Below are positions 17,541 to 26,587 of a DNA stretch of 64,000 nt, piece after piece. A program made the translations under genes and the position numbers. The stretch is from an uncultured Microbulbifer sp. Lineage in GTDB: Bacteria; Pseudomonadota; Gammaproteobacteria; Pseudomonadales; Cellvibrionaceae. The stretch is taken from the NCBI RefSeq assembly GCF_947489355.1, contig NZ_CANLDD010000001.1, forward strand, positions 1-64,000, given 5' to 3'. The notes under the pieces were generated by a model. It was not told where the DNA came from and ran no database searches. It saw nothing but the letters and a program-made list of their open reading frames with translations. Positions within the stretch are counted from its first letter, which is position 1. Every line of letters begins with the position of its first letter.

Positions 17541-18413
17541 ATGACCAAGATGCATCTGCTCACTACCAGCCTATTATTGTGCTTGCCCATGGTTTGTTTT
17601 GCCCAACAAACCCTGCCACCTCAGATGTACTTAAAACATCATCACATAATTCCCAAACCCGAAGGTACTATCACTTACCATGGCAATAAACCGGTTTTTA
17701 AAAATTCAAGGGTTGATTATCAATCTACTCAAATAATATCAGATAGCCATGGCTGTAAAATAAAGATATTGAGACTTTCACCGAAAATCGCAGAAAAACG
17801 CTGTGCAAACCCCAAACCCTATACCAGCCTGCTATTTGGCCCCCAATCTGAGCGCTCTGTTCAGTTAGCGCCTGGTCAGTATTTATCTAATAGTGGAGCA
17901 CGGTTTGTTTATTTGTCAGATGGAACCGTGCTTTCGAGAAAGACCGGTGACACTGTTAAGCCGCCTCTCAGTGGAAATCTCAAGCGATTGGTAAATACGA
18001 GTAAAAAAATTTATTGGCCCGGCAAAGATCGATTACTTTTTTATAGACTTTTTGGCGAAAAAAAACTCAGGGGCTGGTATCAATATGACTATCGCCAACG
18101 GCAGTGGCAGCATCTGGCAAAAATAGAAACCCATCGACGGGGTATTTGGTTTGGTATCCCGAGGGTGGTTGATTCTATGGTATTGGTTGATGATCAATGG
18201 CTGGTGGCACTGGAAAGCGATAATTTCAGAGGGGATACATGGCTGGATATCAGCCTGTATCACGCCGAAACCATGGAGCTGGAACAGAGAATACGCCTCG
18301 AAAAGGGCGGCACACCGGGGGTAAAAGTTTTGGAAGTATTTGGTGAAAATCAATTGGTAGCTGCCTACTACCTTGGAGGTACCTATCATCTGCGTATCTT
18401 TGAGTTGAAATAA
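17541..18413 (+). CDS. Exported protein of unknown function
   Basis: 290 residues; starts MTKMHLLTTSLLLCLPMVCFAQ, a clear Sec signal peptide cleaved after CFAQ or nearby (ATG at 17550 is an alternative start). No known domain is recognised. The mature part is rich in aromatic and basic residues. It has regularly spaced W/Y-G-x-Y phrases (GWYQYDYRQRQWQHLAKIE, GIWFGIPRVVDS, DDQWLVALESDNFRGDTW) that suggest a beta-propeller-like or WD-type beta fold, though this is only an impression. The gene stands alone, 190 bases before the VWA/RTX gene on the same strand, and is slightly AT-rich. Periplasmic or secreted location is the only firm inference. Confidence 0.75.
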   Translation: MTKMHLLTTSLLLCLPMVCFAQQTLPPQMYLKHHHIIPKPEGTITYHGNKPVFKNSRVDYQSTQIISDSHGCKIKILRLSPKIAEKRCANPKPYTSLLFGPQSERSVQLAPGQYLSNSGARFVYLSDGTVLSRKTGDTVKPPLSGNLKRLVNTSKKIYWPGKDRLLFYRLFGEKKLRGWYQYDYRQRQWQHLAKIETHRRGIWFGIPRVVDSMVLVDDQWLVALESDNFRGDTWLDISLYHAETMELEQRIRLEKGGTPGVKVLEVFGENQLVAAYYLGGTYHLRIFELK

Positions 18414-18605
18414 CTATGGCCTAGAGAATAACTGATAGATATTACAATCTTTGAGCAGGAAACTGAAAAATGATTCGTTGACAATAAATATCATGAGCAC
18501 GATACGACTTAATGATAGATAGAGGGAGCCACTGACTATGGCTATTTTTTGCTGGTGGTTTCCATTTACATAGACTGACTTTATTCAAAGTTACATGGAG
18601 TAGTT

Positions 18606-21600
18606 ATGGGTCTTACGATTGAGAGGCTGGCAACTATAGTTGCTTTATCCTGGGGGCTGCTGTGGAGCAGTGAATCTTTAGCATTCAAACAAAGATATCA
18701 TGAAGAAATGACCGAACAACTCCTGCAGCAACAGGAGTTTGACCGGCAATCTTCTGATGAAGCAGGGGATGCCAACTGGTATACCGATGTCAAAGAACAG
18801 CTAGACCCCAGCGCCCACGCAGATAACAACCTCCTGGATTCGGCTTCTGCCCGCCTGGCAGAAAAACGCGATCTTATTGTTGAGGCCCTGTTACAGTGCG
18901 ATAAGCGGGAAGCCCTGGATCAGTTGGGCCGCGCCTTGCACACAGTGCAGGATATCTATTCTCATTCCAATTCGGTTGACAACAATATCCCAGTGGGGGA
19001 TATCTTTGAATTAGCAAACGGAAGTCAATACCAGTGTGACAGCAATAATAATTTTGCTCCAGACGGCCTTGTAACGGGATATTTTTCGCTTTCCGGAATT
19101 TTAAGTGGCAACCAATGCCGGGGTATGCCCGATGGCATGTGTTGTCACAGAGAACTCAACAAAGATAGCCCCAGTGAACCAAACGGCAACCAGCATGCAG
19201 CGGCCTATAGTGCGGCAGAGCAGGGTACACAGGCGTTTTTAGATAGTGTTGTTGAGCAATTAAATGCTCGCGCCTCATCACCGGAGCAGGCGCAGCAGTT
19301 GATTAAAATTCTCAAGAAACGTATGCGTCGCACGGCATTTGTTATTGATGTATCGGGCAGTATGGATACGGAAATTTCTGGCGTCAAAAGTTACCTCGCC
19401 GGTGAAATAGCCAACATGAAGACCAACCCGGAGGAATCTCATAAACTCGGACTGGTCACCTTTGCCGATCATGTAGACAGTACCGGATTCAGTTGTGATC
19501 TGGATGAGATTTTAACCGAAGTGAATGCACTGAAGGCGGGCGGAGGGAGCGGCTGCGGCGAGGCCTCGAACCGAGCACTGCTTTCTGCTTTAAGGGATTT
19601 TCCTCGCGGTCGCAGCGATATGTATGTACCTGGCGGATCGATAATATTCGCTTCAGATGAGCCAGCCTATAACCCTAGCCTGGGCTATCAGATTGTGCAG
19701 TTGGCCCGGCAAAAGCGCATTAGGATTAATACGATTGCCACCGTTGATACCTCCTGTGATCAGCGTTCAGCGCAGGCTAGATCTTTGTCAGCGATGGAGA
19801 TGGCAGATAGTGTTCCTGATCCTCTGACTTCCGCTTCCACCTATGCCCAATATGGGGCTATTGCCAAAGAAACCGGCGGTATATTTCTCGGGGTCAATAA
19901 AGCGCGGGCGGAAGCTGCCATTGAGCTGTTAATGGAAATGGATAATGCCAATCGCGCTTTAATTTCAGAACAGGTGATCAACACGCAGGCAACCGACACA
20001 CTGATGATTGTCATTCCTGTCGATGATTCTCTGAGTGATAAACTGCAGCTATTATTTACCAGCGATGAAAACACTGAGTTTCCGGATATCAGTGTCGAAG
20101 ACCCCGCCGGGCAGTTGTTGGATATATCAGATCCTCAATTAAACCCACAGCGCCTGGGCTCTGCCAATATTATTGAAATTGACTCACCTCAGGTGGGCCT
20201 GTGGAAACTGCATCTTACCGGTGCCTTTGAAGCCCGCCTGCAGGCTTACAGTTACAGTGCTCTTCAGACACAAGATATCCGCTTATCCAGCCTAACGAAT
20301 GGGCTTAACGCCAGAGATGGTTTGCTGATACTCGATCGCATTCCGGTGAGTGGCGAGTCATTGGCCTTGCAAATCGGGTTATCTGAAAGTGTCAGCGAAG
20401 CCAGGTTGAGTGTACGTAATTTGCAGGGCCAGGTTTTAGCACAACCGGCAACGGTGTTGGACACCAATGGCAGGGTTATCAGTGCCACCTTTACGGTACC
20501 GGATGAAGCATTCTTGTTAGTGGCCGAGGGCAACACGGAATTGGGAGAGGCTTTTGCCCGTGTCGCCGCCACTATTGAACCGGAGCGCTTGAGCCTGGAC
20601 CTGTTGGGCAATGAAGAGTCGGATCTCAATCAGCGTACATTGGTTGCTTTGAGTCAACCTGTGCTTAAATTTGAAATCACCAATGGCTTTGCGACTGCAC
20701 AGGAGATTGAGTTTAATCTTTCCGGAGCAGAATCTGTAACCCTGGAATATCCAGCTACGGTGACGATTCCGGCCAATCAGAGCCACACCCTTGAAGTTTT
20801 GGTCACCATTGATCGGGCGGCGGAATGGAATAAGGTCACTACCTGGGTTGCCACCGTATCTTCCGTAAACGATCCCACGGAACGCCAAAGCCTTGTGATC
20901 GACGTCAAACTGGTACCTCCTGTGGAGATCATTGGGGACGAACAGGAGAATGTACTCACGGGATTTTATAACGATAATACGTTAATGGGTTTTGCTGAAA
21001 ACGATATCCTGAGCGGAAGAGGTGGCAATGACACTTTGCTCGGCGGTGAGGGTGATGATGTGCTTCATGGTGACTCAGGCAGTGACCACCTTTATGGTGA
21101 AACTGGTGACGATGAACTGCACGGCGGTGACGACGATGATCAATATTATTACCAAGCCGGCGACGGTAATGATCGTGTGTTCGATACCCAGGGTTATGAC
21201 CTCCTCAATCTTATGAATATTTCGCCTTCGCAAACTCTGTTACGGCGTCGTGGGAATGACCTGCTTGTCACCTTTTTGGGTCCTGACAGCAGTACTGAAA
21301 ACAGTGTTCGGATCAATTCCCATTTCAGCTATACCGCCGGCCAGGTCTCTGCTGGTGCTTTGGAAGAAATCACCTTCGATGGTGGTATGAGTTGGGATTA
21401 CCAGACGATTTTTATCAAGGCCATTGAGGGCTATGACGCTGACGATATTATCGAGGGCCATGCAGAAGACGATGTTATCAACGGCGGTAACGGACAGGAT
21501 CAGATCGATGGTGGCAGGGGTAATGATATTATTCATGGAGAAGCGGACAATGACACTCTCAACGACTATTTGGGCAACAATCAACTCAATGGCGGCGCTG

Positions 21601-22655
21601 GCGCAGACACTATAGCCGGGTCTGGTGTTTTGCATGGCAATGAAGACAATGATAGCCTGAGCGGTAGAGGGGAACTTTACGGTGATAACGGCGATGATAC
21701 GCTGACCGCTGAATCTGCATCCCGACTCGATGGTGGCGCTGACAATGATCAGTTATACGGTAGTGATGGAAATGATCAATTGTTTGGCGGAACTGGTGAC
21801 GATATCTTGCAAGGCGATGTAACGCCCTTTGATTACGGTGATAATGCGTTTACCGGTGGCCCGGGAAAAGACATTCTCTATGGCGGTTATGGCCGTGATA
21901 CCTATTATTATTACCGGGGTGATGGTGAAGATATCTTGACCGAAACCAAAATCGATGAAGCCTATAGCAACTTTGAAGCCTCGATCGACAGCCTGGTATT
22001 CGGCCCGACTATTAAAACCGAAGACGTTGAGTTTTATCGCATTGGTGAAAATCTGGAGCTGCGTTTTTCACAAGCAGGCGACAAGATTACCATTACTCAT
22101 TGGTTTTTAGGCTTTAGTAACAGTGATCAAGACTATTTTAAAGTCAACCGTTTTGTTTTTCACGACGGCACTATCTGGAGTGATGTCGATGTAGAAAATA
22201 ACATCATCTATCTGGGGACGCCTGGTGACGATATTCTTTTCGGCTACCGGGACAGATCAGAGACATTAGTCGGCCAGGGTGGGAATGATCAACTGAGCGG
22301 TGGTTCAGGCAATGATATCCTACAAGGGGGCGATGACGATGATCGTTACTATCACCACCCGGGGGATGGTTTGGATGTGATTATCGAACAACATGGCAAT
22401 GATATACTCGTGCTGCGCGGTGGCATCACGGCATTCGACGAAAGAATCGAATACCTGAAGCAAGACGATGACCTAATCATTCGCTTTGATCAAGACTCGC
22501 AACAAATGATTCGTATCAAGGATCACTTCGCTGACGAGGCTAATGAAATAGAGCTACTCGGCCATTCTGAACGGGCCGTTGACGACAATCGGTTTGAGTT
22601 CGATATAATCCCCATGAGTGGTATTTACTCGCGTTTAGTGGATTTCGAAACCTGA
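18606..22655 (+). CDS. Exported Het-C-like / VWA / RTX calcium-binding protein
   Basis: 1349 residues. Signal peptide 1-27 (ending ESLAF). Residues about 90-220 resemble the Het-C/alpha-helical zinc-hydrolase type, with QLGRALHTVQDIYSHSNSV (His-rich helix). A von Willebrand A domain follows (about 240-420) with the MIDAS motif DVSGSMD, the downstream TFADHVD and FASDEP. A middle beta-rich part (430-770) precedes calcium-binding RTX nonapeptides from about 777 to 1290, for example GRGGNDTLLGGEGDDVLHGD. Such proteins act at the cell surface or outside, folding on calcium. A Sec signal plus RTX repeats is unusual because most RTX proteins leave by type I secretion without a signal peptide. RTX-like sequence continues past the TGA stop (22656-23000), so the 3' end may be damaged. 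Confidence 0.85.
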   Translation: MGLTIERLATIVALSWGLLWSSESLAFKQRYHEEMTEQLLQQQEFDRQSSDEAGDANWYTDVKEQLDPSAHADNNLLDSASARLAEKRDLIVEALLQCDKREALDQLGRALHTVQDIYSHSNSVDNNIPVGDIFELANGSQYQCDSNNNFAPDGLVTGYFSLSGILSGNQCRGMPDGMCCHRELNKDSPSEPNGNQHAAAYSAAEQGTQAFLDSVVEQLNARASSPEQAQQLIKILKKRMRRTAFVIDVSGSMDTEISGVKSYLAGEIANMKTNPEESHKLGLVTFADHVDSTGFSCDLDEILTEVNALKAGGGSGCGEASNRALLSALRDFPRGRSDMYVPGGSIIFASDEPAYNPSLGYQIVQLARQKRIRINTIATVDTSCDQRSAQARSLSAMEMADSVPDPLTSASTYAQYGAIAKETGGIFLGVNKARAEAAIELLMEMDNANRALISEQVINTQATDTLMIVIPVDDSLSDKLQLLFTSDENTEFPDISVEDPAGQLLDISDPQLNPQRLGSANIIEIDSPQVGLWKLHLTGAFEARLQAYSYSALQTQDIRLSSLTNGLNARDGLLILDRIPVSGESLALQIGLSESVSEARLSVRNLQGQVLAQPATVLDTNGRVISATFTVPDEAFLLVAEGNTELGEAFARVAATIEPERLSLDLLGNEESDLNQRTLVALSQPVLKFEITNGFATAQEIEFNLSGAESVTLEYPATVTIPANQSHTLEVLVTIDRAAEWNKVTTWVATVSSVNDPTERQSLVIDVKLVPPVEIIGDEQENVLTGFYNDNTLMGFAENDILSGRGGNDTLLGGEGDDVLHGDSGSDHLYGETGDDELHGGDDDDQYYYQAGDGNDRVFDTQGYDLLNLMNISPSQTLLRRRGNDLLVTFLGPDSSTENSVRINSHFSYTAGQVSAGALEEITFDGGMSWDYQTIFIKAIEGYDADDIIEGHAEDDVINGGNGQDQIDGGRGNDIIHGEADNDTLNDYLGNNQLNGGAGADTIAGSGVLHGNEDNDSLSGRGELYGDNGDDTLTAESASRLDGGADNDQLYGSDGNDQLFGGTGDDILQGDVTPFDYGDNAFTGGPGKDILYGGYGRDTYYYYRGDGEDILTETKIDEAYSNFEASIDSLVFGPTIKTEDVEFYRIGENLELRFSQAGDKITITHWFLGFSNSDQDYFKVNRFVFHDGTIWSDVDVENNIIYLGTPGDDILFGYRDRSETLVGQGGNDQLSGGSGNDILQGGDDDDRYYHHPGDGLDVIIEQHGNDILVLRGGITAFDERIEYLKQDDDLIIRFDQDSQQMIRIKDHFADEANEIELLGHSERAVDDNRFEFDIIPMSGIYSRLVDFET

Positions 22656-23000
22656 GAACCTGTGACACTGGATAACGGTGGCAGCAACGTTTGTGCTGGA
22701 ACCGACCAGGGTGAGTAAATCACCAATAGTATCAATGCCAAGGATGGCAATACTAGGGTATTTTTATTTGCCGAAAACAATAGACACAGTGGTAAAGCCG
22801 GAGGCGATTGGCTTGATGGAGGCACCGGTCAAGACACGTTCAAGAATGGGGTTCACACTACTTCCCCTGTGGGAGTAGAGGAAGATGGCCAGTCAAGGGT
22901 GTATAAACACGAAAAGCGCCTCATTGATGGCATTGCGTCACGGGATTATTTCCCACTTGCTAGGGCTGTTCCCGTTTGGATCTCCCCTATTGCTCAATAA
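22656..23000 (+). pseudogene. Severed in-frame 3' end of the VWA/RTX gene
   Basis: After the TGA at 22653-22655 the same frame continues, with one further stop (TAA at 22716-22718), and stays open to the TAA at 22998. The translation includes AENNRHSGKAGGDWLDGG and TGQDTFKNG, which resemble RTX-type glycine/aspartate repeats. The original protein was probably longer and lost its C-terminus by two nonsense changes. A chance open frame is less likely given the repeat character. Confidence 0.55.
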
Positions 23001-23002
23001 GG

Positions 23003-23042
23003 GCAGGCTCGCATTGTTGAGGTTCTAACAAAGCGAGCTTGC
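23003..23042. repeat. 16-base imperfect inverted repeat
   Basis: GCAGGCTCGCATTGTT and AACAAAGCGAGCTTGC, 8 bases apart. It lies immediately upstream of an IS5-like transposase relic and could be its terminal inverted repeat or a folded mRNA leader. Confidence 0.5.
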
Positions 23043-23043
23043 A

Positions 23044-23290
23044 ATGCCCCGATTAGTGCTCAGCGATCAGCACTGGCCAAAACTGTAGAGAATTTTACGA
23101 TATAACACTCCGGTCTCTTGATGACCATTGTGGGCATTTTCTAACATAGGCGTACCGGCTGCCCATAGAGAGGTTAACCGAAGGACTTCGTAGACTGGAG
23201 AAAGCTGTATAAGCGCTTCATTGCCTGGGCCGTTGCACGGTTGAAACACGATCGCACGACTGCCCCCCCGCAGACAAACTCAATAAGGAC
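23044..23290 (+). pseudogene. IS5-family transposase N-terminal remnant
   Basis: Starts MPRLVLSDQHWPKL then a stop, and in changing frames resembles the usual IS5 sequence (R-x-T-V-x-G-I; Y-R-x-G-C-P-W-R-D-L-P; W-x-x-x-Y-K-R-F-x-A-W). The fragments GDWRKLYKRFIAWA-like and PAAHREVNR can be recognised. Several stops and shifts make it non-functional. Confidence 0.6.
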
Positions 23291-23827
23291 TTTCAAACAC
23301 AGCCGCTATGTCTTGTACTTTACTATGGCTACCTAGTGAAACGGGCATAGCCCCTAAAATATCACTATTAAAGGCGCTGATTTTTAGAGCGCCGAAACTA
23401 TTCTGAACTCCAGTGCTTTTTGTTTATCTCTCTGTCTGGCTTCCCTCAAAACGGCAACCCTGCTGCTTGCCAGGGATTGCCATACCGCCCAGCCCCTAAG
23501 CGCTGCTCTATAGCGGGAGGTCTTTTACAGCCCAGTCAGTGACATGCGCGATAGGCTGGCGCCGTATTACCGGGTTGTGTATTTTCTACATTCTTATACA
23601 CTCGGTAATAGCATTTCTTTCGTGTTTCTGTTTTTCGATTTTATCGAATCTTCTGATCAAAAAATAATGATCATCAAGGCCTTGTCACTCACAGCACTGG
23701 CAGATATCTAAATTAATATACCTGCGCCGTGGTTGAAAGATTTGTTCAATAAAAAACGTGTAACACTTGCGCCAAGGCGTGACTTGGCGCCTTAATTTTT
23801 TAAATTGGCCCAACGGGGTTCAGGGAA
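23291..23827. other. Intergenic region before the BIG2 lipoprotein
   Basis: No gene. It holds a small hairpin (GGCGCT/AGCGCC at about 23373-23393), a possible -35 TTGAAA near 23733, and the terminator-like hairpin at 23769-23796. Confidence 0.5.
23769..23800 (+). terminator. Terminator-like hairpin in the leader of the BIG2 gene
   Basis: GCGCCAAG/CTTGGCGC stem (23769-23776 and 23783-23790), 6-base loop, then CTTAATTTTTT. It ends about 30 bases before the start codon at 23828. No intact gene lies upstream within 1 kb, so it may act as an attenuator of the lipoprotein gene, or be a relic terminator. Confidence 0.65.
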
Positions 23828-25930
23828 ATGACTTTAAGGCTCTTTTGGATTATTTTGCTCGGTGCCGTTCTTGTTGGCTGTGACTCCAATAATAATAACA
23901 ATCAGGTTCCCAGACTGTTATCCATCTCAATATTTCCCGCAGAAAACGCCGCGCGCGACCTGACCCTGGCGCCGGGCGAGACACAACAATATATTGCCCG
24001 GGCCAATTTCAGCAATGGCACCAGCTCCAATATTACCAACAGTGTGAATTGGCGAAGTGAAGATACCGCAGTGGTGACCGTCAATAACAGTGGTGTGGCC
24101 ACGGCCGTAGCCCCGGGGAGTACCCGTATCTTCGCCAGCTTGGCGGGTATTTTCAGCAACCGAGCGCCGATCACTGTGAGCGGTGTTGTGCTCACCAGTA
24201 TTCAAGTGACGCCAGCGGTGGTGAGCCTGCCCAAGGGCAACAGCCAGCAGCTCACGGCTCTGGGAACTTTCAGCGATGGGAGTACTGCCGATATCACCGA
24301 CAGTGTGGCCTGGCGCAGTGACAACACCACAATTGCCACGGTGGATAGCCTGGGTGAGGTGGTGGCGCTGGCAGTGGGCAGTACCAGCATTTTTGCCAAC
24401 CAGGGGGGCATTGTCAGCAATGCGGTGTCGGCGACCGTGACCAATGCCGTATTGACCAGTATCCAGGTGACCCCGGCAGTGGTAAGCCTGCCCTCGGGCA
24501 ACAGCCAGCAGCTCACGGCCCTGGGCAATTTCAGCGATGGCAGCACTCTTGATATTTCCACCAGCGTGGACTGGGACAGCGACAACACCGCAATTGCCAC
24601 AGTGGATAGCCTGGGTGAGGTCGTGGCGGTGGCGGTGGGCAGCACCAGCGTTTTTGCCAGCCAGGGGGCTATTGTCAGCAATACGGTTTCGGTGACCGTA
24701 ACCAATGCGGTATTGACCAGCATCCAGGTCACCCCGGCAGTGGTAAGCCTGCCCGCGGGTAACAGCCAGCAGCTCACGGCCCTGGGCAATTTCAGCGATG
24801 GCAGCACCCTTGATATTACCAACAGCGTGGACTGGCACAGCGACAACACCGCAATTGCCACGGTGGATAGCCTGGGCGAGGTGGTGGCCGTGGCGGTAGG
24901 CAGCACCAGCGTTTTTGCCAGCCAGGGGGCTATTGTCAGCAATACGGTTTCGGTCACCGTAACCAGCGCAGTATTGACCAGTATCCAGGTAACGCCGGCG
25001 ATGGTGAGCCTGCCCGCGGGCAACAGCCAGCAGCTCACGGCCCTGGGCAATTTCAGCGATGGCAGTTCCCTCGACATTACCACCAGCGTGGACTGGCACA
25101 GCGACAACACCGCAATTGCCACGGTGGATAGCCTGGGTGAGGTGGTGGCGGTGGCGGTGGGCAGCACCAGCGTTTTTGCCAGCCAGGGGGCTGTTGTCAG
25201 CAATACGGTGTCGGTCACCGTGACCAGTGCCGTATTGACCAGTATCCAGGTGACGCCGACGGCGGTGAGCCTGGCCCAGGGCGATAGCGAGCAACTCACC
25301 GCCACGGGCAATTTCAGCGATGGCGGCAGCGCCGATATCACCACCAGTGTGGATTGGCACAGTGACAACACCGCAATCGCCACGGTGGATAGCCTGGGTG
25401 AGGTCACAGGCGTGGGTGTCGGCAGCACCAGTGTATTTGCCAGCCAGGGTGGCATTGTCAGTAACACGGTGCCAGTCACAGTGACCAGTGCTGTTGTCCT
25501 GTGTAATATTGCCTCTTTTCAGGGAACGCAAGAGGATGTGGACGGCAATCTGGTGACGAAGACTTTTTATTGTGCACCGACACGTGCCCAGGTCGAGGCT
25601 ACGGGAACCTTCGCTTCCCTGGAGACCTTTACTGAAGGCGGTGTGGAGTTTGCCACACTCGATTTTGATGACATGCTGGACTATTGTTTCGCCGCCTTTG
25701 GTGGCCTTCCCCCCTTCTCTGACTCGGCCTCTTTTGTCAATGCCAATTTGGTGGCGGGGTTCGGCGCGCCGCCCTTCTCCTGGCCTGTCTCGGAACCCTA
25801 CCTTACCGTTAATGCTGCATTCGAGTATGTACCCATTACCTTGACCGGCGCTGGAGGGGCAATTGAAGGTCCGCCTGAACCGATCACACCGGCAATCCGG
25901 GCTGTGCCTATCTGCACCACCTCCCCCTAG
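23828..25930 (+). CDS. BIG2-repeat lipoprotein
   Basis: 700 residues. Lipoprotein signal MTLRLFWIILLGAVLVGC with lipobox LVGC (Cys18), then an Asn-rich linker. One divergent and five near-identical Ig-like BIG2 domains of 87 residues follow, each with TSIQVTPAVVSLP, GNSQQLTALGNFSDGS, DNTAIATVDSLGEV and VGSTSVFASQG. After residue about 557 comes a non-repetitive C-terminal domain with four cysteines (starting CNIASFQG, ending PICTTSP). GGTTCAGGGAA precedes the ATG. The protein should be anchored in the envelope and extend outward as a stalk; ligand unknown. It is a paralogue of the gene at 1-634. Confidence 0.9.
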   Translation: MTLRLFWIILLGAVLVGCDSNNNNNQVPRLLSISIFPAENAARDLTLAPGETQQYIARANFSNGTSSNITNSVNWRSEDTAVVTVNNSGVATAVAPGSTRIFASLAGIFSNRAPITVSGVVLTSIQVTPAVVSLPKGNSQQLTALGTFSDGSTADITDSVAWRSDNTTIATVDSLGEVVALAVGSTSIFANQGGIVSNAVSATVTNAVLTSIQVTPAVVSLPSGNSQQLTALGNFSDGSTLDISTSVDWDSDNTAIATVDSLGEVVAVAVGSTSVFASQGAIVSNTVSVTVTNAVLTSIQVTPAVVSLPAGNSQQLTALGNFSDGSTLDITNSVDWHSDNTAIATVDSLGEVVAVAVGSTSVFASQGAIVSNTVSVTVTSAVLTSIQVTPAMVSLPAGNSQQLTALGNFSDGSSLDITTSVDWHSDNTAIATVDSLGEVVAVAVGSTSVFASQGAVVSNTVSVTVTSAVLTSIQVTPTAVSLAQGDSEQLTATGNFSDGGSADITTSVDWHSDNTAIATVDSLGEVTGVGVGSTSVFASQGGIVSNTVPVTVTSAVVLCNIASFQGTQEDVDGNLVTKTFYCAPTRAQVEATGTFASLETFTEGGVEFATLDFDDMLDYCFAAFGGLPPFSDSASFVNANLVAGFGAPPFSWPVSEPYLTVNAAFEYVPITLTGAGGAIEGPPEPITPAIRAVPICTTSP
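24188..25492 (+). repeat. Five tandem 261-bp repeats encoding BIG2 domains
   Basis: Units begin at 24188, 24449, 24710, 24971 and 25232, each exactly 261 bp (87 codons), with very high identity among the middle units. This regular spacing allows domain number to change by slipped recombination without loss of frame. Confidence 0.9.
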
Positions 25931-26587
25931 CCCGGATTGGCATCTGCCGTCAGGTTCCGAAAGGGGGTCGCCAGGACTCTAACGCCGGGCTGTCCAGCAA
26001 CAGCCCGGTCTCAATTAGCGTGTTATCTTGCACGGCCTGCTGCCGATCCGGAAGGCAGTTTCGCCCGAAGAAGTCTGACAGAACCCACCCTGCTGCTTAT
26101 TGCAGCAATGGGCGGTCTGTGCGGCATTGGGCATTCGGCGTCTCCTGTCCACAGGATACTACCTGGCCGCACCGCAACCTATGCCCGTCGCAATTTCGTG
26201 ATAATCTCATCCAGCTCTTATGGTATTTGAATTGCCTATTTGGCTCTCTGTTTCTTATTTGTGTGGAATGACTATTTCAATCGGGAGGACCTGGTCACTA
26301 TATAGGATTTTATTTCCTGAAATTTCAGTGAAAAGCACATACTCTATTCCCCACTCAGATTCCCTGAGTGCAGACCTCCATATTCCAAAATTGATGCATT
26401 GACGGCTTTCTGCTAGCCTGACAGGCATGAATGTTCGATACGGTACCCAGAGCCCCCCACTCAGGTGATACATTGCATGCCCATATGGCAGAAGCCTGCG
26501 ATTTAAAGTTTTAGCTTTTAATGGTGATCGATGCCCATTAAAAACCAGGGAATTTCTGTTCAGTCAATTTGACTTGCGTAGTCCAGC
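25931..26587. other. Intergenic region upstream of the second LysR gene
   Basis: No gene seen. Contains the hairpin at 25985-26008 and an inverted repeat CACTCAG/CTGAGTG (26352-26370) that might be a regulator site. Confidence 0.5.
25985..26008 (+). terminator. Hairpin after the BIG2 lipoprotein gene
   Basis: CCGGGCTGT/ACAGCCCGG, 9-base stem with a 6-base loop, about 55 bases past the stop codon. The following TCTCAATTAG is a poor U-tract, but position supports a terminator. Confidence 0.6.

Noticed and set aside
24188-25492. CRISPR-like regular repetition
   Set aside because: Units are 261 bp, contiguous and coding; there are no spacers or cas genes.
23927-25531. Long leftward open frame (534 codons) and a second of 425 codons opposite the BIG2 gene
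   Set aside because: They mirror the 261-bp repeats of the real rightward gene; composition and the lipoprotein signal support the plus-strand frame only.
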